NCBI GenBank assembly: GCA_030684405.1
Contig: JAUXYA010000020.1
Span: 1-64,000, forward strand
Direction of reading: 5' to 3'
DNA length: 64,000 nucleotides
Source of the DNA: Burkholderiales bacterium
GTDB lineage: Bacteria; Pseudomonadota; Gammaproteobacteria; Burkholderiales; SG8-41
Position 1 is the first letter of the stretch. Each line of letters starts with the position of its first letter. A program made the translations under genes and the position numbers. Of the stretch, positions 1 to 8,900 are shown in pieces. The notes below the pieces were generated by a model. The model saw nothing but the letters and a program-made list of their open reading frames with translations, was not told the DNA's origin and made no database searches.

Positions 1-1
1 C

Positions 2-195
2 CTTATTGAAGATTACATAATTCAGTGACAAAGATACCGTCATTCCGGACGCGCGTAGCGCGAGCCGGAATCCAGTTTCGCTTCAATACAAAACCCCTGG
101 ATTCCTGCTTGCCCTCCAAGGGGACTTCCTTCGGGGCGCGCAGGAATGACGGGGGCACAGTCCTCGTGTCACTTATATATGTAATTCTCAATAAG
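2..195. repeat. Palindromic MITE-like repeat element with terminal inverted repeats
   Basis: Positions 2-30 and 167-195 form terminal inverted repeats of about 29 bp (both begin CTTATTGA and end GTGACA when read inward, with a few mismatches). Inside are nested inverted repeats: CGTCATTCC (38-46) against GGAATGACG (143-151), and GGAATCCAG (67-75) against CTGGATTCC (97-105). There is no transposase reading frame. Such non-coding palindromic units are common in proteobacterial intergenic DNA; mobility by a transposase in trans is inference. It lies between the window edge and the 3' end of the HD-GYP gene. Confidence 0.6.
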
Positions 196-298
196 TGACC
201 AGCATATGGGGTTGAGAGTTCCACCTTGCCTTCGACTTGTCGGGCTCAAAGTGTTTCGACGAACAGAACACAGCCTTACTCCTCAGCGAGTTCAGGGT

Positions 299-3223
299 TC
301 AGGCTGCCTTGCCCAGATACCCCGCGATGTCGACCTCATCGATCTGTTCCGGCCGCATGAACTTCTCCGCGTACTGGCGATAGATGCCGGAGCGCAGGAA
401 CAGTTCAAAGAGATCCGGATCGATGTGCCGGTCGCGGCACATTAAGGACATGATCTTGATTGCCTCGGACAGCGTCTTGCCCTTCTTGTACGGGCGATCG
501 ACAGCGGTCAGTGCTTCGAAGATGTCGGCGATCGCCATCATCCGCGCCACCGGGCTCATCTCGTCGCGGGTCAGGCGCTTCGGGTAGCCGGTGCCGTCCA
601 TCTTCTCGTGGTGACCGCCGGCGATCTCGGGAACACTGCGCAGGTGCTTCGGGAAAGGCAACTGGCCGAGCATGATCAGCGTCTGCACGATGTGCTCGTT
701 GATCTTGTAGCGCTCTTCCTCGGACAGCGTGCCCCGCGCCACCGAGAGGTTGTAGAGCTCGCCCTTGTTGTAGAGCAGCTCGGGCATCTGCATGCGGAAA
801 CCCCACTTGTTGTCCTCGGGCATGCGATCCTGGGGGCGCCGCTCGAAAAGGTGTTCGGGCTTGTCGGCGAGCAGCGTCTCTGTCGCCGGCAGCGCGGGCG
901 GCGGCGTGCGCGCCTTGCGCGCCTTTTCCTCGTGCGCGATGCCGATGCGGTCGTCGAGGGTGCGCATCCATGTCCGCTGTCCGATGGCCTTCAGCCTTTC
1001 GATCTTCTCCGGCACCATGAATTCGCCGCCTTCGTTGCAGGCGGCGACAAAGGCGAAATCGTCATCGAGTTGCTGCAGCCCGGCCGCCAGTTGTTCAGCC
1101 ACCGCGGGCGCGGGTTCACCGGCCGCCACCGCCTTCAGGCAGGCGATTTCTGCGTCGCGCTTGAGCACCTCGAAGCGCATGCGCACTTCGTGGATACGGT
1201 CGTAAATCGTCTCCAGCTTGGTCGCCTTGTCGACAATGTATTCCGGTGTGGTGACCTTGCCGCAGTCGTGCAGCCAGGCCGCGACATGCACGGCCTCCCG
1301 GCCCTCAGCGTCGAGCCGGAAGTCGGCAAACGGACCTTCGGTCTGGGCACAGGCCGCCTCGGCCAGCATCTTGGTCAGCTCGGGAACCCGCGCGCAATGG
1401 CCGCCGGTGTACGGGCTCTTGGCGTCAATCGCGCCGGCAATCAGCTGGACGAAGGCTTCGAACAGGTCTTTCTGCGCGCGGATCAGCTCGCGGGTTTCGA
1501 GCACGCTGGCATAAAGACCGGACATCGCCTGCACGAAAGCAAGTTGCGCATCATCAATGGCGCTGCGCCGTCGCAACAGCATCAGCCCGACCAGTTCGCG
1601 CTGGCGGTTGAGCAGTGGCACGGCCACCCCCTGCGCTGCGCCCAGCGCGGCGAAGGGATCGGCATCACCCACGCAAGCGCGCAGATCCTCGCCCTGTAGC
1701 GGCGCCGCGTGCGCCGAGCCCGCCTGCAGTGCTGTCTCAATCAAAGGTCCGGCGACACCGCTCACCAGCGTCGGCAGCTCGGCATCGGCGGCGGCCCCCT
1801 GCGTGTCGCGCATCGCCACCGGCACCAGTCCCCCATCCTGGTTCAGATAGAGCACGGCAACGTCAGCATCCGCGGCCGACATGATTTCGCTCAGCAGCAT
1901 CGGCAGCAGGCGGTCGATGTCCTTTTCCGCAGCAATCACCAGGCTGATGTCGAGAAAGCGGCGGATCGCGAGTTTCATGCCCTCCATCGTCACCGCGAGC
2001 TGGTCGACCTCGTCGACCACCGAATACACCGCCGAGGGCTTTGCGAAATCGAAATTGCGTATCGCCTCGGCCTCGGCCGCCAACTGGCGCAGCGACCGCG
2101 CCAGCGCATGCGCCACCCACCACGCCACCGGCAGCGAAAAGACGATGATCAGCAGGGTAATGATCAATGCTGAATTGCGCAGATCATTTGCCGCGGCAAG
2201 CAGTTCGTGATCGGGAATGGCGCTGACCAGGTACAGCGGCTGGTCGCCGTCCGTGAGCACCGGCTTGATCTCGGCCCGCCAGTCGGCACCGTCCGCCTGC
2301 AGGCGCAGTCGCAGGGGCCCGGTGGATTTCATGGCCTCGATGTGCCTGGCAAGCTCGGGCAGTGCCGGCAGTCCGGAATCGGCCATCCGGGTCAGCGCCG
2401 GCTGCGCATCCGCGCCTGCGGGCACAGTGACCAGGCGCTTGACGTCCTCGTGCGCGATCAGCCGGCCCTGGGCATCCACCAGCGCGATCTGTGTGCCGGG
2501 AGTGACCTTTTGCCGGGCAAGGTTTTCGCCGAGGGTCTCGAGCAGGATGTCTGCGCCCACGACGCCAAATCCGAGATTGGCACGGGTAGCCAGTGTCATG
2601 CCGACCCTGCGGTTGGAGAAAAACAGGTACGGCGGCGTGCGGGTCATTCCAGACGTCGACAGCGATTCAATGAACCAGCCTCGGGTACGCGGATCATAGC
2701 TGGCAACGTATTCCGGGCGGTCTTCCTGGCGCAGCACCTGCAACGAGCTGCCGAGGTACAAATAAGTACCACGGTCGCCGATGGCGCTGCCGCGCTCGAT
2801 GCTCTGCACCATGTATTGGGTATCCGGCGGCGCCTTCAGCAGTTGGCGTTCAGCCGCGTCGCGCAACCGGCGCACAAAAAAGAAATCGCCGTTGCCGTAA
2901 CCGACATAGACCGAGGACAGGGCCGGCGCGTTGTCGAGCACTTTGCGCAGCAGCTCGAGCCGTCCCATGCGTGCGCCTAACGAGGTCGCCGCGGTCAGGG
3001 TGTCGTAACTCAGCATGTTGACCGCCATTGCGGCGGGCTCGATCAGCCTCTGAAAATCACCGAGGGTTTCCCGGCTGATGCGCTGAGTGAGGTCTTCCGC
3101 CGAAGTCTCGAGGACATCCCGGGACATCGTATAACTGACCGCCGCCAGCGAACCGCCGACGATCAGCAACAGCAGCAGGAACAGCGTCGAGATGTGGATG
3201 TGCAGCGGGTAGTGGCGTTTCAT
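299..3223 (-). CDS. Membrane sensor HD-GYP phosphodiesterase (dCache-HAMP-GAF-HD-GYP)
   Basis: The predicted product is a 974-aa inner-membrane signalling protein that probably degrades cyclic di-GMP in response to an extracytoplasmic signal. An N-terminal membrane segment (about residues 10-30) is followed by a periplasmic Cache-like region, a second membrane segment (about 350-372), a HAMP-like linker, a GAF-like domain (about 430-590) and a C-terminal HD-GYP domain. The HD motif HDCGK starts at residue 652 and the GYP motif HHEKMDGTGYP at residue 871, so the catalytic residues look intact. The spacing is unusual: about 150 extra residues separate the HD part from the stretch before HHE. 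The gene stands alone, divergent from the P-loop protein to its right. The substrate is inferred from the family, and the ligand is unknown. Confidence 0.85.
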   Translation of the reverse strand: MKRHYPLHIHISTLFLLLLLIVGGSLAAVSYTMSRDVLETSAEDLTQRISRETLGDFQRLIEPAAMAVNMLSYDTLTAATSLGARMGRLELLRKVLDNAPALSSVYVGYGNGDFFFVRRLRDAAERQLLKAPPDTQYMVQSIERGSAIGDRGTYLYLGSSLQVLRQEDRPEYVASYDPRTRGWFIESLSTSGMTRTPPYLFFSNRRVGMTLATRANLGFGVVGADILLETLGENLARQKVTPGTQIALVDAQGRLIAHEDVKRLVTVPAGADAQPALTRMADSGLPALPELARHIEAMKSTGPLRLRLQADGADWRAEIKPVLTDGDQPLYLVSAIPDHELLAAANDLRNSALIITLLIIVFSLPVAWWVAHALARSLRQLAAEAEAIRNFDFAKPSAVYSVVDEVDQLAVTMEGMKLAIRRFLDISLVIAAEKDIDRLLPMLLSEIMSAADADVAVLYLNQDGGLVPVAMRDTQGAAADAELPTLVSGVAGPLIETALQAGSAHAAPLQGEDLRACVGDADPFAALGAAQGVAVPLLNRQRELVGLMLLRRRSAIDDAQLAFVQAMSGLYASVLETRELIRAQKDLFEAFVQLIAGAIDAKSPYTGGHCARVPELTKMLAEAACAQTEGPFADFRLDAEGREAVHVAAWLHDCGKVTTPEYIVDKATKLETIYDRIHEVRMRFEVLKRDAEIACLKAVAAGEPAPAVAEQLAAGLQQLDDDFAFVAACNEGGEFMVPEKIERLKAIGQRTWMRTLDDRIGIAHEEKARKARTPPPALPATETLLADKPEHLFERRPQDRMPEDNKWGFRMQMPELLYNKGELYNLSVARGTLSEEERYKINEHIVQTLIMLGQLPFPKHLRSVPEIAGGHHEKMDGTGYPKRLTRDEMSPVARMMAIADIFEALTAVDRPYKKGKTLSEAIKIMSLMCRDRHIDPDLFELFLRSGIYRQYAEKFMRPEQIDEVDIAGYLGKAA

Positions 3224-3371
3224 GACAGCTTCCCCTACGGCGTTTTGCCGATGTTAACCCTTGCAGCACATCACGCCTTTGTCTCGTCCACACTCTGAAA
3301 GAATGTCCAGAACACACAGCAGTCCTATAAGGGTTCGCAGATCATCAGCACCGAATTGTTATGATCGACCC

Positions 3372-4769
3372 ATGTATCGCCCTTCTTCATCACCGCCTGT
3401 CAGTTCAGCGGACATTCATGCAAGGCCGGCGCCGCGACGCGTGGTCATCCTTGGCGCCGCCGGCCGCGACTTTCACAATTTCAACGTCGTCTATCGCGAC
3501 GACCCGGCGCATGAGGTCGTGGCGTTCACTGCGGCGCAGATACCGGGCATCGCGAATCGCCGCTATCCCGCGGCACTCGCCGGCCCGCGCTACCCGCGAG
3601 GCATTCCCATCGTTGCCGAAGACAATCTGGAAACGCTGTGCCGGGAGCAGACGGCTGACCTCGTGGTATTTGCCTACAGCGACCTGCTGCACCTGCAGGT
3701 CATGCACCTCGCATCGCGTGCGCTGGCGGCCGGCGCGGATTTTCTGCTGCTGGGGCCGGAGCGCACGATGCTGCGCGCGCCAGTACCGGTCATCGCGGTA
3801 TCGGCGGTGCGCACGGGCTGCGGCAAATCGCAGGTCGCCCGCTATTTGGTGCGCCGCCTGCGCGAGCAAAGACTGCGTGTCGCCGTGATCCGCCATCCGA
3901 TGCCCTATGGCGACCTCGCTGCGCAGCGAGTCCAGCGTTTCGCCAGCACCGCTGACCTCGTTGCCGCGCAGTGCACGATCGAGGAACGCGAGGAATACGA
4001 GCCGCACCTGGCCGCCGGCAGCGTGATCCATGCCGGGGTCGACTACGCAGCCATCGTCGAGCAGGCCGGTCGCGAGTCGGATGTCATCGTCTGGGACGGC
4101 GGCAACAACGATTTTCCCTTCCTCTACCCGGATCTGCATATCGCGCTGGTCGACCCGCTGCGCCCGGGGCACGAGGACATGCACCATCCCGGCGAAGCGG
4201 TGCTGCGCATGGCCGATCTGGTGTTGATCGCCAAGGCCGATGCCGCGACGGCCGCGGGCATCGCGCAGGTGACCGCGAGCGCGCGCCGCCTGAACCCGCG
4301 CGCGCCGCTGTTGCGCGGAGCATCACCGGTGGTGCTTGACGACCCTGAGGCCGTGCGCGGACGCCGCGTGCTCGCCATCGACGACGGCCCGACGCTGACT
4401 CACGGCGGCATGGCGCATGGCGCAGCGTGGGTTGCCGCCACGCAGGCCGGCGCAGCCGAAATCATCGATCCTCGCTCCTGGTCCGCGCCGCTGATTGCCG
4501 TGGTCTATGCGCAGTATCCGCACCTCGGCCCGGTGCTGCCGGCCATGGGTTACTCTCCGGAACAGTTGGACGCGCTGCGCACGACCATCGATGCGGTTCC
4601 GGCCGATGTCGTCGTCGCCGGCACGCCGATCGACCTCGCGGCGCTGCTGCGGCTGAACAAACGCGTCGTGCGTGCGCGGTATGATTTCGCAGAACTCGAT
4701 TCGCCTGGCCTGTGGGATGCCGTCCGCCGGGCGCTGGAACCGCTGCTGGATGGGAAGCCCGAAACATGA
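3372..4769 (+). CDS. Cyclic 2,3-diphosphoglycerate synthetase-like P-loop protein
   Basis: The product is a 465-aa cytoplasmic protein. It has an N-terminal Rossmann-like region (RRVVILGAAGRDFHNFN, about residues 20-37) and a P-loop at residues 147-153 (RTGCGKS), followed by a VWDGGNNDFPF motif. This layout matches the predicted GTPase family that includes archaeal cyclic 2,3-diphosphoglycerate synthetase. In bacteria without known cDPG chemistry the real substrate is uncertain. The ATG at 3372 is chosen because conserved sequence begins soon after it; an upstream in-frame ATG at 3261 would add a non-conserved extension. Its stop overlaps the carbamate kinase start (ATGA at 4766-4769), so the two are translationally coupled and probably act in one pathway. 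Confidence 0.75.
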   Translation: MYRPSSSPPVSSADIHARPAPRRVVILGAAGRDFHNFNVVYRDDPAHEVVAFTAAQIPGIANRRYPAALAGPRYPRGIPIVAEDNLETLCREQTADLVVFAYSDLLHLQVMHLASRALAAGADFLLLGPERTMLRAPVPVIAVSAVRTGCGKSQVARYLVRRLREQRLRVAVIRHPMPYGDLAAQRVQRFASTADLVAAQCTIEEREEYEPHLAAGSVIHAGVDYAAIVEQAGRESDVIVWDGGNNDFPFLYPDLHIALVDPLRPGHEDMHHPGEAVLRMADLVLIAKADAATAAGIAQVTASARRLNPRAPLLRGASPVVLDDPEAVRGRRVLAIDDGPTLTHGGMAHGAAWVAATQAGAAEIIDPRSWSAPLIAVVYAQYPHLGPVLPAMGYSPEQLDALRTTIDAVPADVVVAGTPIDLAALLRLNKRVVRARYDFAELDSPGLWDAVRRALEPLLDGKPET

Positions 4770-5743
4770 AAGTCGTCATCGCACTGGGAGGCAACGCGCT
4801 GCTGAAACGCGGAGAACGCCTCGAATCCGATGTACAGCGCCAGAACATAGCGCGTGCCGCGGAGGCCATTGTCACGATTGCGCGCCAGCACAAGGTCATA
4901 GTGACTCATGGCAACGGCCCGCAGGTGGGCCTGCTGGCGATGCTTGCTGAATCATATTCGGGCATAAAGCCCTATCCGCTGGATGTGCTGGGCGCCGAAT
5001 CCGAGGGCATGATCGGTTACATGATCGAACAGGAATTGCGCAGCCTGATGCCCGGACGCCACATCGTCACGCTGCTCACGCAGACCGAAGTGAACCGTGC
5101 CGATGCCGCGTTCCGCCACCCATCGAAGCCGATCGGCCCCGGATTCGAGCAGCGGGAAGCCGAGCGCCTGGCGGATGAACGCGGCTGGAGCATTGCCATG
5201 GACGGCACACGGTGGCGACGCGTGGTGCCGTCGCCGGAACCGTTGCGCATCCTTGAACTGGGCGCCATACGGCTGCTGTCGGACGCCGGCGTGCTGGTGG
5301 TATGTGCCGGCGGCGGCGGCATTCCGGTCACGGTTTCGCCGACAGGTGCCGTGCGCGGTGTCGAGGCGGTCATTGACAAGGATCTCGCCGCGGCACTGCT
5401 CGCTCACCAGGTCGGAGCCGATGCGCTGTTGTTGCTGACCGATGTCGGATCGGTCTACGCCAACTGGAAAGAAAAGAACGCACAGCCGATTCTCGACACG
5501 ACGCCTGCGGAGCTGCGCCAGCACAATTTTGCCGCGGGCTCGATGCGCCCCAAGGTGGAAGCGGCCTGCCGCTTCATCGAAAGCGGCGGCAGTTTTGCCG
5601 GCATCGGACTGATCGAAGAGGCCGGCGCGATCCTGCTCGGGCAGCGCGGCACGCGGGTCCGTCGCCCCGAATCAACGCTGGACTTCACCAACAAGGGCGG
5701 CAACATCGATTTTGCCGACACCGATCCGCCCGCGAAAGGCTGA
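4766..5743 (+). CDS. arcC: Carbamate kinase
   Basis: This 325-aa cytoplasmic enzyme interconverts carbamoyl phosphate plus ADP with carbamate plus ATP. The amino-acid-kinase fold is clear from IALGGNAL near the N-terminus, THGNGPQVG (about residues 50-58), VCAGGGGIPV (about 195) and the DKDLAAALLA segment. The length is close to the usual 310 or so. No arginine deiminase or ornithine carbamoyltransferase gene is adjacent, so this is not a standard arc operon. The partner is instead the cDPG-synthetase-like protein, whose stop codon it overlaps by 4 bp. Whether it makes ATP or carbamoyl phosphate here cannot be decided from the sequence. Confidence 0.88.
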   Translation: MKVVIALGGNALLKRGERLESDVQRQNIARAAEAIVTIARQHKVIVTHGNGPQVGLLAMLAESYSGIKPYPLDVLGAESEGMIGYMIEQELRSLMPGRHIVTLLTQTEVNRADAAFRHPSKPIGPGFEQREAERLADERGWSIAMDGTRWRRVVPSPEPLRILELGAIRLLSDAGVLVVCAGGGGIPVTVSPTGAVRGVEAVIDKDLAAALLAHQVGADALLLLTDVGSVYANWKEKNAQPILDTTPAELRQHNFAAGSMRPKVEAACRFIESGGSFAGIGLIEEAGAILLGQRGTRVRRPESTLDFTNKGGNIDFADTDPPAKG

Positions 5744-5904
5744 TGTCCGGGACATCGCCCTCGAGATTACCCGCGAAACCGATGCGGCGGACTGCATGAC
5801 CGCGGAAAGCCGGTAGAATCGATTGCTGTTGGCACGGCCTGCCGCAGGGCCGCGTGCAATCCCTCCCGGAATCGCGCCACATCGGCGCCTGAATCGCCCC
5901 AAGC

Positions 5905-8900
5905 ATGGATACTCCCGAACACGGCCGCGACCGCATCGTCATTCGCGGCGCGCGCCAGAACAATCTTAAAAACCTGTCGCTGGACATTCCGCTGAACGAG
6001 CTGGTGGTGGTCACCGGCGTTTCCGGCAGCGGCAAGTCCTCGCTGGTGTTCGACACGCTCTACGCCGAGGGCCAGCGCCGCTACGTCGAGACCTTCTCCC
6101 CCTACGCAAGGCAGTTTCTCGACCGCCAGGACCGGCCGCAGGTTGACAGCATCGAGGGCATCCCGCCGGCGATCGCCATCGACCAGGTCAACCCGGTGCG
6201 AACATCGCGCTCGACCGTGGGCACGATGACCGAGCTCAACGACCACCTGAAGCTGCTGTTCGCGCGCGCGGCGCATCTGTATTGCAAAGGCTGCGGTGCG
6301 AAGGTGTCGCGTGATACGCCGCAAACCATACTCGCGGCGCTGCAAGCGCGTGCCAGCGCCGAAGGCGATCCGCGGCTGGCGATTGCATTTCCGGTGCCGG
6401 TGCCGGTGAACTTCAAGGTTGACGAAATCAAGGCGCTGCTCGCCGCCCAGGGCTACACGCGGTTCCTGCAAGAGGACAAGAACTGCCTTGAGGTGGTGCA
6501 GGACCGGTTGCGCATGGGTAATGCCGAACGCAGCCGTATCGTCGATGCGCTGGAAGCCGCATTAAAAGTCGGCCAGGGCCGCATCAATGTGCATGTGCTG
6601 GAGACCGAGGATGCCAACGCCAGCAGCGGCACGGTATGGAAGTATTCCTCCGATCTGCACTGTGCGGAATGCGACATCCATTACGCCGAGCCGAACCCCA
6701 GTCTGTTCTCCTTCAACTCGCCGATGGGCGCCTGCGAAACCTGTCGCGGCTTCGGTCGTGTGATCGGACTTGATTTCGGGCTGGTGGTGCCGGATGAATC
6801 GAAGTCGCTGCGTGACGGAGCGGTGAAACCGTGGCAGACACCATCGAACAAGGAATGCCAGGACGACCTGATGAAATACGCGCGGTTGCGCGGCATTGCG
6901 GTCGACAAGCCCTGGCGCGAACTGTCGACGAAGGAAAAACACTGGGTGCTCGATGGCGAGCCGGAATGGGAAAGCTGGCGCAAATCCTGGCCGGGCACCT
7001 GGTACGGCGTGGCGCGCTTTTTCAAGTGGCTCGAGACCAAGTCCTACAAGATGCATGTGCGCGTGCTGCTGTCGAAGTACCGCGCCTATACCGAATGCGC
7101 GGCCTGCGGCGGCGCGCGCCTCAAAACCGACGCGCTGCTGTGGCGCATCGGCTCTGCGGAAAACGCCGAGACCGCATTGGGTCATGGCGAACACCGGCGC
7201 GCACGTTACAAACCGCATGGCGTGAGTTTCAGCGATGAGCAGCTCAAGGCCCTGCCCGGGCTGACCGTGCATGACGTGATGCTGCTGCCGCTGGAACGCA
7301 CCCGGATGCTGTTCGAGGCGCTGCAACTACCGGCGCCGCTTGACGAAGCCACCGACATGCTGGTCGGCGAAATCCGCACACGGCTCGCCTACCTGAACCA
7401 GGTCGGCCTCGGCTACCTGACGCTGGACCGCCAGTCACGCACGCTGTCGGGCGGCGAAGTGCAGCGCATCAACCTGACCACCGCACTGGGCACCTCGCTG
7501 GTCAACACGCTGTTCGTACTCGATGAGCCCTCGATCGGCCTGCATCCGCGCGACATGGGCCGCGTGATCGGCGTCATGCACAAGCTGCGCGACGCCGGCA
7601 ATTCGCTGGTGGTGGTCGAGCATGATCCGCAGGTGATGCTCGCCGCCGACCGCCTGCTCGATATCGGCCCGGGGCCGGGCTCGAAAGGCGGCGAAATCGT
7701 CGCCTTCGATACCCCGGCACAGCTGATGAAGGCAAAGAATTCGGTTACCGGCCGTTATCTCGCCGGCGAATTGAGTGCATCCGAAACGCGCGTGGTCAAG
7801 ACGCCGGATGCCCAGTCGCCGCATATCCGCATCCGCGGCGCCACTGAACACAATCTGAATAACGTCGATGCCGATTTCCCGCTGGGGCGGCTGGTGTGCA
7901 TCACCGGCGTCTCCGGATCAGGCAAATCGACGCTGGTGCAGGACGTGTTGTACGCGGCGCTGCGCAAGGCGCTGGGCCAGCCGACCGAAGCGCCGGGCAG
8001 ACACGACAGCCTCTCCGGCGTCGACCAGATCAGCGACGTGGTGATGGTTGATCAGTCGTCGATCGGCCGCACCACGCGTTCGAACCCGGCAAGTTATGTC
8101 GGCGCCTTCGACACCATCCGCAGCCGGTTTTCGTCAGCGCCAATGGCACAATCGCGCGGTTACACTGCGGGCACTTTCAGCTTCAATTCCGGCACCGGCC
8201 GCTGCCCGACCTGCAGCGGCAACGGTTTCGAACACGTGGAGATGCAGTTCCTCTCCGACGTCTACCTGCGCTGCCCGGACTGTGACGGCCGGCGTTACCG
8301 CGCCGAGGTGCTGGAAATCACCATTGGCGGCAAATCGATTGCCGACGTGCTGGAATTGACCGTGGCCGATGCGCTGGTCTTTTTCGACCATGCGCCGGAT
8401 GTGGCGCGTGCGCTGCAGCCGCTGGTGGATGTCGGCCTCGATTACCTGAAACTGGGCCAGCCGGTGCCAACGCTGTCCGGTGGTGAAGCGCAGCGTTTGA
8501 AACTGGCGGGTTTTCTCGCCGAGGCCGCGAGCAGCGGTCGCAATGCGCTGGGCGGCAAAGGCAAGCTGTTCCTGTTCGACGAACCGACCACCGGCCTGCA
8601 TTTCGATGATGTGCGCAAACTCCTCGGCGCCTTCCACAAGCTGCTGCTCGCCGGGCATTCGATAATCGTCATCGAGCACAACCTCGACGTGATCCGCGCC
8701 GCGGACTGGATCATCGATCTCGGTCCCGAGGGCGGCGATGCCGGCGGCATGATCGTCTGCACCGGCACGCCGGACACGGTCGCGCAACATGCCACCTCGC
8801 ACACCGCCAAGGCGCTGCGCGATTACGCTGCCGCTCTGGGCGCCACGCCCGCTATACCCAAATCGCCGCGCACCGCCGCGCCGCACGGCAACTCGATCAG

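Noticed and set aside
608-1699. 363-codon open frame antisense to the HD-GYP gene
   Set aside because: It mirrors the codon pattern of the real reverse-strand gene, has no domain or ribosome-binding site, and is typical of long shadow frames in GC-rich DNA.
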